From positions 1 through 64,000 of the forward strand of contig NZ_BLJI01000009.1 of NCBI RefSeq assembly GCF_017312365.1: a stretch of 64,000 bases of DNA, read 5' to 3'. The stretch is from Chroococcus sp. FPU101 (lineage in GTDB: Bacteria > Cyanobacteriota > Cyanobacteriia > Cyanobacteriales > Microcystaceae). Both the position numbers and the translations under genes were made by a program. Positions 46,158 to 54,842 of this stretch are shown here, piece after piece. Every line of letters starts with the position of its first letter. Positions within the stretch are counted from its first letter, which is position 1. The notes below the pieces were generated by a model. It ran no database searches and was not told where the DNA came from. It was given only the letters and a program-made list of their open reading frames with translations.

Positions 46158-46211
46158 AATGAATTTTTGGCAAACGTACCATCATTCAAAAAAAGATTAA
46201 TACAAGTGTAT

Positions 46212-46775
46212 TTATTTTTTAAGTTCTTTTTTTAATCGTTCTAATTCTTCATCCATATCCCACTGCTGGAACTCTTTTTCTAAAGGATCAGTTTCTTTTT
46301 GATAACGATTGGTTGAATAACTTTGTTCTGCCCATGCTCTAGTATTAGAATTAGCGGTTGTTTGAGTATTTGCTTGTTTTGTTTTAAGTTCTTTTTTCTG
46401 TAGCTGTATTTGCTTAAATAATTCTTGTGCTTCTGTAAGACGTTTTTTGGTTCCTTCCATGCGTCCCCAAAGCTGATTACCCTGACGTAATAAAGCAGCT
46501 TCTCGTTCCTGTGCGGCTTGTGCTAGATCTAACCGATTAGCGTTTTGTGCTTTATTAATTCTAGTGTGCCATTTCTGAATGTCTTCGGCAATGGCTAGTA
46601 TTTCTGTTTCTAAGCGTTGTTGCTCATTTTGCAAAGAACTGATTAATTGTGTGGTGTCCCGTTCTTGTTCTTCAACTTGATCGAGTAATGCTTGTAATTC
46701 CAGATGAGGATTATTTTTTAGGAATTCGTCGAGTTGCTGTTCCAGTAAGCGGCTGACATCATCGAATAGTCCCAT
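46212..46775 (-). CDS. Coiled-coil protein (cyanobacterial TIGR04376 type)
   Basis: A 187-residue cytoplasmic protein that is almost all helical coiled coil. The opening MGLFDDVSRLLEQQLDEFLK and the later GRMEGTKKRLTEAQELF recall the cyanobacterial family TIGR04376, which I name from memory with moderate certainty. Function unknown. It stands 54 bases before the peptidase gene and 49 bases after the REC-GGDEF gene, so the minus-strand run of genes from 51557 to 43607 may be a long transcript. The disordered region around residues 145-170 is rich in Thr, Asn and Gln. Confidence 0.72.
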   Translation of the reverse strand: MGLFDDVSRLLEQQLDEFLKNNPHLELQALLDQVEEQERDTTQLISSLQNEQQRLETEILAIAEDIQKWHTRINKAQNANRLDLAQAAQEREAALLRQGNQLWGRMEGTKKRLTEAQELFKQIQLQKKELKTKQANTQTTANSNTRAWAEQSYSTNRYQKETDPLEKEFQQWDMDEELERLKKELKK

Positions 46776-46824
46776 AATGACACAATTTAAGTTTTTTTTA
46801 CTTTAGCACTATTCTAGAGATAGT

Positions 46825-47892
46825 TTAAACCTCGATGATGGCTTTACTTTCTTCATTGTATATGACCGTTTGATTGCGTCCTCGTTTTTTAGCTTGGTAT
46901 AATGACTTATCAGCCGCATTGATTAGGGCTAATGCCGATAAATGACGAGAAGGAATAAAAGTCGCCACCCCCAAACTAATCGTAATATAGGGTAAGGGTT
47001 GTGCGGTGTAATTAGGAATTAATAACTGTTGAACCGCGTTTCTAACTTCTTCAGCGACGGTAAAAGCCCCTTCTATAGAAGTATAGGGTAAAACTATCAC
47101 AAATTCTTCGCCACCATATCGTGCCACTAGGTCAGCAGGACGTTTGACTGAGTGTGCGATCGTTTGTGCTACTTTTTTTAAACAATCATCACCCTGTAAA
47201 TGGCCATATTGATCATTATAACTTTTGAAATTATCAACATCGCACAGAATCAGGGATAAAGGTTGTTTCTCACGACACATTCTCAGCCATTCAGTTGATA
47301 TACATTTATCAAATTGGCGACGGTTAGCGACTTCTGTTAAACCGTCCAAATGGGCTAAACGATCTAATTCTCGATTTAGTTTTTCTAGTTCTGATGTTCT
47401 TTGTGAGATAATTTTTGATTGTTCTTTGGTTAATCTTTCTAATTCTTCGTTAAGTTGTTTAAGTTTAAAAGTTTGTTCTTTTAATTTTTTATCTTGTAAA
47501 TAACTATGAACAGCTTCAACGACTGTTAGCTTTAGGTCTTCTATTTGCCAAGGCTTTGGAAGATACCGATAAAGTTTAGCATATTTGATCGCACGACCAA
47601 CGGCTTCTAAATCGGCTTGTCCTGTTAGCATAATTGTGAGAGTATTAGGTGACATTGAATGGATTTTTTTTAAAACCTCATCCCCCTTCAAGTCTGGCAT
47701 GATATAATCTGATAAAACCACCGCTACTTCTGAACCTTCTGCTAATAATTCGTTGACTAATTCGATGGCATCGGTTCCTCCTTCTGCAGTTTCAATAATA
47801 CATTCTTCACCAATTGCTTTTTTAAGTTCAATTTTTAAACTATTAATAACAGTTGCTTCGTCATCAATACAGATAATTACAGGTTTACCCAT
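46825..47892 (-). CDS. Response regulator with GGDEF domain
   Basis: A 355-residue protein with receiver domain (DDEATVINSL, phosphoacceptor Asp in VVLSDYIMPD, LTGQADLEAVG), a helical signalling linker and a GGDEF domain. The active motif reads RYGGEEF, so it should be a working diguanylate cyclase, and the FLICDVDNFKSYNDQYGH-like substrate region (LCDVDNFKSYND) is intact. An RxxD-type inhibition site is not evident. It is the last gene of the four-gene signalling unit, overlapping the preceding REC gene by eight bases. Phosphorylation probably drives c-di-GMP production. Confidence 0.92.
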   Translation of the reverse strand: MGKPVIICIDDEATVINSLKIELKKAIGEECIIETAEGGTDAIELVNELLAEGSEVAVVLSDYIMPDLKGDEVLKKIHSMSPNTLTIMLTGQADLEAVGRAIKYAKLYRYLPKPWQIEDLKLTVVEAVHSYLQDKKLKEQTFKLKQLNEELERLTKEQSKIISQRTSELEKLNRELDRLAHLDGLTEVANRRQFDKCISTEWLRMCREKQPLSLILCDVDNFKSYNDQYGHLQGDDCLKKVAQTIAHSVKRPADLVARYGGEEFVIVLPYTSIEGAFTVAEEVRNAVQQLLIPNYTAQPLPYITISLGVATFIPSRHLSALALINAADKSLYQAKKRGRNQTVIYNEESKAIIEV

Positions 47893-48286
47893 GATTTGTT
47901 AATCCAGATTTTATAATGGTAATCAATTGCTCAAAATTCCAAGGTTTTGGTAGACATTCATATAGGTTAGCTTCTTCTTTCGCTCTAGAAATTGCTTCAT
48001 CATCAGCTTGACCTGTTAACATGATTTTAACTATTTTTGGGTATTTTTCATGAACTTTTATTAAAAATTCATCTCCTTTAGTCCCAGGCATTAGCCAATC
48101 TGAAACAATGACTAAAATTGGGATTTTATCACTTTGTAATTCGTCGATAATCTCAATAGCTTCCTCGGCACTTTCGGCGGTTTCATAACTATAATTGTTT
48201 TGAAAGGCGTTCTTAAGCTGTATCTTTAAACTATCTAAAATTACTTTTTCATCATCTACACACAGAATAATCGGTTTATTCATCAT
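47885..48286 (-). CDS. Single-domain response regulator
   Basis: A 133-residue receiver domain alone, with acidic pair CVDDEKV, Asp in VIVSDWLMPG and Lys in CLPKPWNF. It is closely similar to the receiver of the next gene (SDYIMPD, YLPKPWQ), suggesting duplication. It lies directly between the REC-kinase (no gap) and the REC-GGDEF (eight-base overlap), so it may shuttle phosphate within the cluster. No DNA-binding output. Confidence 0.9.
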   Translation of the reverse strand: MMNKPIILCVDDEKVILDSLKIQLKNAFQNNYSYETAESAEEAIEIIDELQSDKIPILVIVSDWLMPGTKGDEFLIKVHEKYPKIVKIMLTGQADDEAISRAKEEANLYECLPKPWNFEQLITIIKSGLTNHG

Positions 48287-49723
48287 TTAAGTTTCCTGAT
48301 TTTGTTCAATAGGTAATGAGATAGTAAATGTTGTTTTTCCAGATCTAGAATGAAGTTCAATTATTCCATGATGTTTGTTAATAATTTTTTTGACTATATC
48401 TAATCCTAACCCGCTTCCTTCTCCTTGCGTTTTTGTAGTAAAAAATGGTTCAAATATTTTTTCTTGTATTGCTAAAGGAATTCCATGACCATTATCAGTA
48501 ATACTCACTTTTACCAGTTGTTCTTCTTGCCAAACATCAATCATTAGAATGCCTTGATTATTCATGGCATGAATCGCATTATTAATTAAATTTGTCCAAA
48601 CTTGATTGAGTTGATCGGGATAACAGGCTATCAAGGGTAGACGACGATAATTTTTAATAACTTCTATTCCTCTTTTTAACTGATTATGATAAAGAGTTAA
48701 TATTGTTTCTATACCTTCAATCACATTCGCTTTTAAGACAGTCTCTTTAGATTCAAAGTAAGCATAGCTTTTGAGAGCATAAACAATTTTAGAAGCTCTC
48801 TCGGTTGCTGTGTGAATGGTTTTGGTACTGGTTTCTAATGTAGTTAGTTTATAAGTTTTTTCTAAAACTTGATATCCTTCGGGTTGTTTGAGTAGCGGTA
48901 AAAATTTTTCTAAGACTTCACTGGTATAAACTCCTAAATCTACTAATGTATCAGCTATTTCATCAGCTTGAGTAATCTGATGTGTTTCTAATATGTTTAC
49001 TAATTGTTTTCTAATTTGTCTTTTTTCTCGACTAGAAAGATGTTCGGTTTGCTGTTGAAAAATTTGAATGATTTGTTTCATCTGTTCATGAAATTCTAAA
49101 CTAATTTCAGGGTAAATCTTCGGAAGATTCATTAATTGTGATTCAAAAAAATTAGCAATATTTTCAATTGAGGAACGAATTGCCCCCATTGGGGTATTGA
49201 TTTCATGAGCAATACCTGCAATTAAATTACCTAAAGCTGCCATTTTTTCGGTTTGAATAAGTTGCTCTTGAGTTCGGGTTAATTGCTCTATTATTTCCAT
49301 TAAATATTCATTTTTTTGAGTCAATTTTTTTTGTAAGGAACAGAGATTAAGATGGGTTGCCACTCTTATTAAAACTTCCTCAACTTGAAAGGGTTTAGTA
49401 ATATAATCAACTCCCCCTACTTGAAACGCTTTTACTTTATCAATTACTTCATTAGCCGCACTAATAAAAATAATGGGAATGTCCTTCGTTTTTTCTAGAC
49501 TTTTAAGCTGTTGACAAACCTGATAGCCGTCAAGTTCTGGCATACAAATATCAAGTAAAATGAGATCAGGGGGTAATCCTTGGGCTGCCGATAATGCTAA
49601 TTTGCCATTATTGACAGGTCTCACTAAATAGCCCTGTTGTTGTAAAATTTCAACTAAAAGTCGTAAATTAGCTGAAGTATCATCGACTACTAAGATATTT
49701 CCCTGTGGATTGAATTGATTCAT
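48287..49723 (-). CDS. REC-histidine kinase
   Basis: A 478-residue protein with an N-terminal receiver (VVDDT, LILLDICMP, DYITKPFQ), a coiled linker and a kinase core. The H-box is AGIAHEINTPMGAIRSS and the ATP-binding N box, WTNLINNAIHAMN, DNGHGIP and GSGLGLDIVKK are intact. It lacks membrane helices, so it is a cytoplasmic kinase activated by its receiver or by another partner. The gene ends where the REC gene begins and starts one base after the hybrid kinase gene, so all four are one unit. The receiver is a close match to that of the REC-PAS protein at 29449. Confidence 0.92.
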   Translation of the reverse strand: MNQFNPQGNILVVDDTSANLRLLVEILQQQGYLVRPVNNGKLALSAAQGLPPDLILLDICMPELDGYQVCQQLKSLEKTKDIPIIFISAANEVIDKVKAFQVGGVDYITKPFQVEEVLIRVATHLNLCSLQKKLTQKNEYLMEIIEQLTRTQEQLIQTEKMAALGNLIAGIAHEINTPMGAIRSSIENIANFFESQLMNLPKIYPEISLEFHEQMKQIIQIFQQQTEHLSSREKRQIRKQLVNILETHQITQADEIADTLVDLGVYTSEVLEKFLPLLKQPEGYQVLEKTYKLTTLETSTKTIHTATERASKIVYALKSYAYFESKETVLKANVIEGIETILTLYHNQLKRGIEVIKNYRRLPLIACYPDQLNQVWTNLINNAIHAMNNQGILMIDVWQEEQLVKVSITDNGHGIPLAIQEKIFEPFFTTKTQGEGSGLGLDIVKKIINKHHGIIELHSRSGKTTFTISLPIEQNQET

Positions 49724-49724
49724 T

Positions 49725-51557
49725 TTAGTTAAGATCGTCTGGAATTAATAAAAGTATTTTTTCATATTCAAAGTTATCTACATCAATTTGAATTGACTTA
49801 GCTAACTCTTCATCTTGAGTGCGAATCATGGCTATTATTTGATTAAGCTTAATTAAATCCACATACAACAAAGCTTGTTTTAATTCTACTAACCATTGGG
49901 GGGTTAAAGATGTGATTCTAGTCACGCTTGTTCTGTTATCTTTTTCTACAATAATGCTTGACTGTGGCTGAGATTGAGTATCATACACATAACTAACCCC
50001 TAAATGTTGACTCAACATTAAAAAAATTTCTTCTTCTCGAAAAGGTTTTCTTAAAAAATTGTCACATCCAGCAGAAAGAATGACGGCTTTTTCTTCTTCT
50101 AAAACACTGGCAGTCAGAGCAATAATAGCAGTTGCTTGACCTTTGGTGGTGATTTTAATCTGTCGGGTGGCTTCATATCCATCAAGTACAGGCATTCTCA
50201 TATCCATTAAAATGAGATGAGGTTGCCAGTCTTCCCAGATTTCTATTGCTTGTTGTCCATTGGCTGCTTCTTTGACTTCAAAACCGATAGGAGTCAGCAA
50301 TTTAACTAATAATTGACGATTGAGAGGTTGGTCATCGACTGCTAAAATACGGTAAGTCGGTTGATTGGGTGCTATAGCAATTACTCGTAAGGGGTGAATC
50401 TTATTTTCGATTTCATTAGCGGTAACAGTTTCGACTCGAATGGTAAAAGAAACCTTTGTCCCTTGATGGAGTACACTACTGACTTGAATATCTCCCCCCA
50501 TCAGTTGAATAAATTTTTGACTAATAATTAGACCTAATCCTGTGCCTTCTTGAGTATTTTTACCTGCTTGTGTCTGTACGAAAGTTTGAAAAAGATCCGA
50601 TAATTCGGTCTCTGCAATACCAACGCCTGTATCTTCGACTTCAATGCTTAGGATATAAGTAGTGTTTTGTTGCTGACTGACTTGTATTCTTAAAGCAATG
50701 CTACCAGAGGCAGTAAACTTAATAGCATTATTGAGGAGATTAATTAAGACTTGTCGTAACTTAGTTTCATCGGTGCAGACGTATCTAGGAATCTGCTCAG
50801 ATAGCTCGAAAATCAACTGCAAGCCCCTTTCAACCGCTTTTAGTCTAAACATTTCCTCCAAGTCATCTAACAAACGGTACAAGTCAAAATTTTTCGGATT
50901 AAGGTTAATACGTCCAGCTTCAATTTTAGATAAATCTAACACCTGATTAATCAAATTCAAAAGATGTTCACCACTTCGCAAAATAATTCCGACATTTTCT
51001 TGATGCTCAAGGGGTAAAGTGTCACTCCGTTGCATTAACTGGGCAAAACCCAAAATCGCATTAAGCGGGGTACGAAGTTCATGACTCATATTAGCAATAA
51101 AAGTACTTTTGGCTCGGTTTGCGGCTTCTGCGGCTTCTTTGGCTTGTTCTAAAGCAATTTCGGCTTGTTTGCGCGACGTGATATCTTCTACTAATCCTTC
51201 ATAGTATAATAACTTTCCTGCTTCGTCTCGAACGGCTCTTGCGTGTTCTGCAATCCAGATAATGCTACCATCGCACCGATAGACTTGAGCTTCAAAATTT
51301 TCGACAAAATCTTTTTTTTCTAGTAATACCTGAAACTGTCGTCGCCGATTTGGATCAACATACAGTTGTCCTTTAAGATTAGGTTGGGCTTGCATTAATG
51401 CTTCTGATGATGTGTACCCATACATCCTGACTAATGCGGGATTCACATTAATATATTGTCCATCAGGTGTGGTTTGAAAAATTCCTTCCAAAGCATTATC
51501 GTAAATACTGCGATACATTGCTTCTGTCGGTTGTTGTTGACTATTTTGGCTGTTCAT
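49725..51557 (-). CDS. Hybrid histidine kinase, PAS-HK-REC
   Basis: A 610-residue cytoplasmic kinase. A PAS/PAC sensor occupies about 15-135 (MYRSIYDNALEGIFQTTPDG), followed by HisKA ([16 protein letters not shown]), HATPase (LINLLNNAIKFTASG, GTGLGLIIS) and a C-terminal receiver (VDDQPLNRQLL, LMDMRMPVLDGYEA). There is no transmembrane region. It heads the four-gene phosphorelay operon. The kinase and receiver are very similar to those of the split kinase at 30305-33171, which adds an extracellular sensor. The PAS cofactor is unknown. Confidence 0.92.
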   Translation of the reverse strand: MNSQNSQQQPTEAMYRSIYDNALEGIFQTTPDGQYINVNPALVRMYGYTSSEALMQAQPNLKGQLYVDPNRRRQFQVLLEKKDFVENFEAQVYRCDGSIIWIAEHARAVRDEAGKLLYYEGLVEDITSRKQAEIALEQAKEAAEAANRAKSTFIANMSHELRTPLNAILGFAQLMQRSDTLPLEHQENVGIILRSGEHLLNLINQVLDLSKIEAGRINLNPKNFDLYRLLDDLEEMFRLKAVERGLQLIFELSEQIPRYVCTDETKLRQVLINLLNNAIKFTASGSIALRIQVSQQQNTTYILSIEVEDTGVGIAETELSDLFQTFVQTQAGKNTQEGTGLGLIISQKFIQLMGGDIQVSSVLHQGTKVSFTIRVETVTANEIENKIHPLRVIAIAPNQPTYRILAVDDQPLNRQLLVKLLTPIGFEVKEAANGQQAIEIWEDWQPHLILMDMRMPVLDGYEATRQIKITTKGQATAIIALTASVLEEEKAVILSAGCDNFLRKPFREEEIFLMLSQHLGVSYVYDTQSQPQSSIIVEKDNRTSVTRITSLTPQWLVELKQALLYVDLIKLNQIIAMIRTQDEELAKSIQIDVDNFEYEKILLLIPDDLN

Positions 51558-51687
51558 CTCATATTATCGTCGATAGTCTATCTCTTTTTCACGATAACTT
51601 ATTCATTTATCCAACCAAAAATAAATCCTCTAGCAATAGAGGATCAATACTTTACTGTTTAGTTTTATAACTGTTAACTAACTGAAG

Positions 51688-52542
51688 TTATTTTTTTTGT
51701 TTTTTAGCAGTTTGACGCTTGAAGAAAGCTCCCAAACCAGCCGCAGCACCAGCACCCAACATGGTTAGGGGTTCAGGAACCGCACCAACGTTATCAACGA
51801 ATAAAACCATGTCATTGAAATCTCTGTCACTAGGGTTATAAAGGTCTTCCCAAGCTAAAATCCAATCTTCCCCTGGCTCGAATATGGGTCTGTTGTTACC
51901 AGTTTCAGAACCACGTAGATTTAATTGTGAGCCAGTACCACCGTAAACTAGAGCTTGAGGAGATCCAGCAATATTCTCGTCATCTTCAGTGTAGAAGATT
52001 CCAGAGTTTGGTCGGGGGGGTTGACCTGGAGAAGGAGTACTATTTATATAGAAACCAAAGTTAGCACTACTGATAAAACCAGTCGTCGGTAAACCTTCAT
52101 TAGTACCAAGTTCTGTAACCGTAACATTATATCCACTACCGCTTGGAGTAAATGTAATTGTTGCACCTTCTTTTAAGTTCGCGTTACCTACATCATTGCC
52201 TTCAAAGATTTGGATAAGATTATTTCGGTTGTTAGCGTCGTAGATACCAAATCTGTTACTATTAGCCAAACCTGCTAGTTCAATAATCAGCGTAGTACCA
52301 GACTGTGCTGTATTAGGGCTTGCGGCACTCCACAAAGCGACATTAGATTGTTGAGTAGTGGCATTGGTAATACCAGAATTGATGTTATTTAAGATAGTCG
52401 TTATAGAATCAGGGTTGCCTTGATTTGTAAGATTAACGGGACGATTATTGAAAGCCGCCGCCGAAGCACTTTCTACACCGACTAGACTGCAAACTGTTCC
52501 TGCAGTAGCGATAACTGCGAGTTTTTTGAGTAATGTATTCAT
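51688..52542 (-). CDS. PEP-CTERM protein with DUF4114
   Basis: A 284-residue exported protein. The signal peptide (LAVIATAGTVCSLVGVESA) ends near SASA. A DUF4114-type segment lies near residues 230-250 (LAWEDLYNPSDRDFNDMVLF), a calcium-type acidic loop. The end carries a PEP-CTERM sorting tag: VPEPLTMLGAGAAAGLG followed by a basic tail. Exosortase should cut and anchor or release it in the envelope. The matching exosortase gene is not in the window. It is probably a cell-surface or extracellular-matrix protein. A 280-base AT-rich region precedes it. Confidence 0.88.
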   Translation of the reverse strand: MNTLLKKLAVIATAGTVCSLVGVESASAAAFNNRPVNLTNQGNPDSITTILNNINSGITNATTQQSNVALWSAASPNTAQSGTTLIIELAGLANSNRFGIYDANNRNNLIQIFEGNDVGNANLKEGATITFTPSGSGYNVTVTELGTNEGLPTTGFISSANFGFYINSTPSPGQPPRPNSGIFYTEDDENIAGSPQALVYGGTGSQLNLRGSETGNNRPIFEPGEDWILAWEDLYNPSDRDFNDMVLFVDNVGAVPEPLTMLGAGAAAGLGAFFKRQTAKKQKK

Positions 52543-52821
52543 TTTGCTAACCTCAAGAAAATAGTAAAACTGTGTTTATATCTATTTCATTTTTTGTCTT
52601 ACTATAAAAATTATTAGCTATCAATGTTAGAGATAGTGTATAGGTAATGTTAGACTTATGTATAACCTTAGAAATTAGCACGTATAACTTACTGTAAAAC
52701 AGATGATTTTTTACAAAGTTTGATTTAGCCTTTTTATAAACTTCATAAATCATGCTTTGTGAATTGCTTTTGTCTATCATTACTCTAGAGTCTAACCGTA
52801 ATTATACTTAGGCTGTTTACT

Positions 52822-53088
52822 ATGATTCCGTTGCCGCTAACCGCTAATTCTGTTTATCAGCACACTCTTTATCGACGCTGGCATCGTCATCAAGCTAAGT
52901 GTCAAATTTTACGATCGCAACTCGGATTTAATCAAATTGAGTCTTCGCGTCCGACGACTTGCCAAGGGTGCATTCACTATCATGGTAAAGCTTATGGACA
53001 AAATCGGGATACACGTTCTTTTTTAATTTGTGGCTTTCATCCCTATGGCTGGACTGAAGCGGAGAATTGTCCAGATTATACTACTTAA
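52822..53088 (+). CDS. Small Cys/His-rich protein (DUF6464-like)
   Basis: An 88-residue protein. The C-terminal half carries a Cys/His pattern C-x2-C-x-H-x-H (CQGCIHYHG), then CGFHPYGW and CPDY, likely to bind a metal. This matches a cyanobacterial small protein family that I associate with DUF6464. The N-terminal half is basic (LYRRWHRHQAKCQILR). No partner can be inferred: upstream is the divergent PEP-CTERM gene and downstream the convergent membrane protein at 53148. Function unknown. Confidence 0.72.
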   Translation: MIPLPLTANSVYQHTLYRRWHRHQAKCQILRSQLGFNQIESSRPTTCQGCIHYHGKAYGQNRDTRSFLICGFHPYGWTEAENCPDYTT

Positions 53089-53092
53089 AATA

Positions 53093-53114
53093 GGGGCTTG
53101 TTGATCAAACCCCC
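53093..53114. terminator. Possible weak terminator hairpin
   Basis: GGGG at 53093-53096 with TTG, and CAAA CCCC at 53106-53113, can form an imperfect stem between two convergent genes, followed by TGAAAAATATTATTA. It is weak. Confidence 0.35.
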
Positions 53115-53147
53115 TGAAAAATATTATTACTTACCAACAATTTTTAA

Positions 53148-53378
53148 TTAAGCAGTCGGTAGATTTTGACTCGCATAAGCGTCTACCGTGAATGCAGGCA
53201 CACGGTTACTAAAATCGGTTTCTTGTCCAGTGACAGATTGAGCAAGTTGTTCAAAAGAATCAGAACGCCAGTTACGTTCATGGATGGGTTTCGTTTGTTC
53301 GCCTAAAAAGTAGGCTTGTGTACCGATAACTGCTGCTGCAACCCAACCGACTAAAAGCACTGCGAATAGGATTAACAT
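53148..53378 (-). CDS. Small photosynthetic-type membrane protein (Psb35-like?)
   Basis: A 76-residue protein with one N-terminal transmembrane helix (LILFAVLLVGWVAAAVIGTQAYF) and a soluble tail with GEQTKPIHERNWRSDSFEQL. The size, one-helix layout and conserved tail look like a small thylakoid protein, and I suspect the Psb35 (Ssl2148) family, but this is from memory and unchecked. ATG 53378 follows AGAGG; the frame continues upstream to 53450 without a better site. It faces the 52822 gene and stands alone. Confidence 0.65.
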   Translation of the reverse strand: MLILFAVLLVGWVAAAVIGTQAYFLGEQTKPIHERNWRSDSFEQLAQSVTGQETDFSNRVPAFTVDAYASQNLPTA

Positions 53379-53492
53379 TTTTTTGACCTCTTTGTAAACT
53401 TTTCTTTCCTTATGTAAATTATTGTAAAGAAAAATTGCCAAAAAAAACAACCTATGATTAGGTAGTGAAAACCGAACCCATCAGTAACAGCC

Positions 53493-53930
53493 TTAAGGTA
53501 AATATTTTTGAACGACGCTCCAACCCGTCAAGGAAACAAAACAAAAGGCAAGAAAGAGAATTATATTCGTCTTTACGTGAATGCTACGCCAGGATGGATA
53601 GTAATTTGAAATCATTAAGCCACTGGTTGCCGAAACTAAAACCAGCACCACAACCATTAACCCTGCAATTAAATGAGAAGAATGACCTAAACTTCCATAA
53701 TGACCTAGAGTACCAACGATACCCACGAGTAGTAACAAAAAAACTAAACCGACCATAATTCCGCCAATGGTGTAATGTAGGGGTCTTAACCAAGTCGGAC
53801 GAGGACGCTTAGAAACACGACGATTAAGCATCCAAATGCCACTAATTGCTAATAAACTATAAGCAAAAAGTGATAAACCCATTGACCAAGCTGCAATCTT
53901 CCACAGCCAAAGAAAAGAAGGTAAATCCAA
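53493..53930 (-). CDS. DUF4079 membrane protein
   Basis: A 145-residue membrane protein with four predicted helices, typical of the cyanobacterial DUF4079 family related to cytochrome b561. The first segment is LPSFLWLWKIAAWSMGLSL, and conserved His residues stand at PLHYTIGG and LGHYGSLGHSSHLI. They could ligate haem, but this is not proved. The start is TTG with AAAGGA 9 bases upstream. It is divergent from lexA, with 190 bases between. Confidence 0.78.
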   Translation of the reverse strand: MDLPSFLWLWKIAAWSMGLSLFAYSLLAISGIWMLNRRVSKRPRPTWLRPLHYTIGGIMVGLVFLLLLVGIVGTLGHYGSLGHSSHLIAGLMVVVLVLVSATSGLMISNYYPSWRSIHVKTNIILFLAFCFVSLTGWSVVQKYLP

Positions 53931-54119
53931 GGGAAAACATCCTTTATTAATAAAGCCTATTGATTATTGTTGCTCGATTTATTTTTTATATGCTTAATTT
54001 CTATCAACAATTTACAAAAAAATTTGTATAAAATAGTACGAATGTCCTAAAATAAAAACAAGTTCAGTTAAACATTAATTCGCTGAATTCATTATTACAT
54101 TAAAAAAAGAGGAAATTCA

Positions 54120-54725
54120 ATGGAATCCCTCACCCAAGCTCAACAAGAGCTATATGATTGGTTGATTGAATACATTCGCTCAACACAACACGCTCCATCT
54201 ATTCGGCAGATGATGCGAGCCATGAATCTCAAATCTCCAGCACCGATTCAAAGTCGTTTAGAACGATTACGCTCAAAGGGCTATATTGATTGGACGGAAG
54301 GAAAAGCCCGAACAATCCGTATTTTACGCCCTCCTGCACAAGGTATCCCCGTCTTGGGTGCGATCGCAGCAGGTGGCTTAGTCGAAACCTTTACCGATGT
54401 TGAAGAAAAACTTGATTTATCCAATATGTTTGGACAGCGTAATTGTTTCGCTTTGCGAGTCAATGGTGATAGCATGATCGAGGATCTTATAGCAGATGGT
54501 GATCTAGTCATTATGCGTTCTCTGGCTGCCGATGAACCCCTGAATAATGGAGAAATCGTTGCTGCTAGAGTCGCAGGACATGGAACAACTCTGAAGCGTA
54601 TCTATCAACAAGGTGAAAAGATTACTCTAAAACCTTCTAATGCTAAATATCAGCCGATTAATATTATGGCTGATCAAGTAGAAGTACAAGGGATTTTAGT
54701 AGGCGTTTGGCGCGGCTACACTTAA
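54120..54725 (+). CDS. lexA: LexA repressor, self-cleavage residues intact
   Basis: A 201-residue LexA. The N-terminal winged helix (PSIRQMMRAMNLKSPAPIQS and RLERLRSKGYIDW) is followed by the protease domain. The cleavage bond Ala84-Gly85 lies in GAIAAGGL, the catalytic Ser118 in NGDSMIED and Lys159 in TTLKRIY. All three elements needed for RecA-triggered cleavage are therefore present. This contrasts with LexA of Synechocystis, which is reported to lack them. The start is ATG behind GAGGAAA. Roles in cyanobacteria include DNA repair and control of carbon or redox genes. It is followed by a palindromic repeat element and clpS. Confidence 0.92.
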   Translation: MESLTQAQQELYDWLIEYIRSTQHAPSIRQMMRAMNLKSPAPIQSRLERLRSKGYIDWTEGKARTIRILRPPAQGIPVLGAIAAGGLVETFTDVEEKLDLSNMFGQRNCFALRVNGDSMIEDLIADGDLVIMRSLAADEPLNNGEIVAARVAGHGTTLKRIYQQGEKITLKPSNAKYQPINIMADQVEVQGILVGVWRGYT

Positions 54726-54736
54726 AAACAAGTGAT

Positions 54737-54839
54737 CAGTTATCAGTGAGCAGTGATCAGGAAGCCTATTAATTTGTTAACTATTCACTGTAAACTGTTA
54801 ACTATTCACTGTTGACTGTAAACTGTTGACTGATAACTG
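54737..54839. repeat. Palindromic interspersed element between lexA and clpS
   Basis: CAGTTATCAGT at 54737-54747 and ACTGATAACTG at 54829-54839 form an 11-base perfect inverted repeat. Inside, the 15-base unit GTTAACTATTCACTG occurs at 54776-54790 and 54797-54811. The element ends three bases before the clpS ATG, so it occupies the clpS leader. Confidence 0.85.
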
Positions 54840-54842
54840 ACG

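Noticed and set aside
52553-52780. 75-codon minus-strand frame upstream of the PEP-CTERM gene
   Set aside because: AT-rich, no domain, and it occupies the promoter region of the gene.
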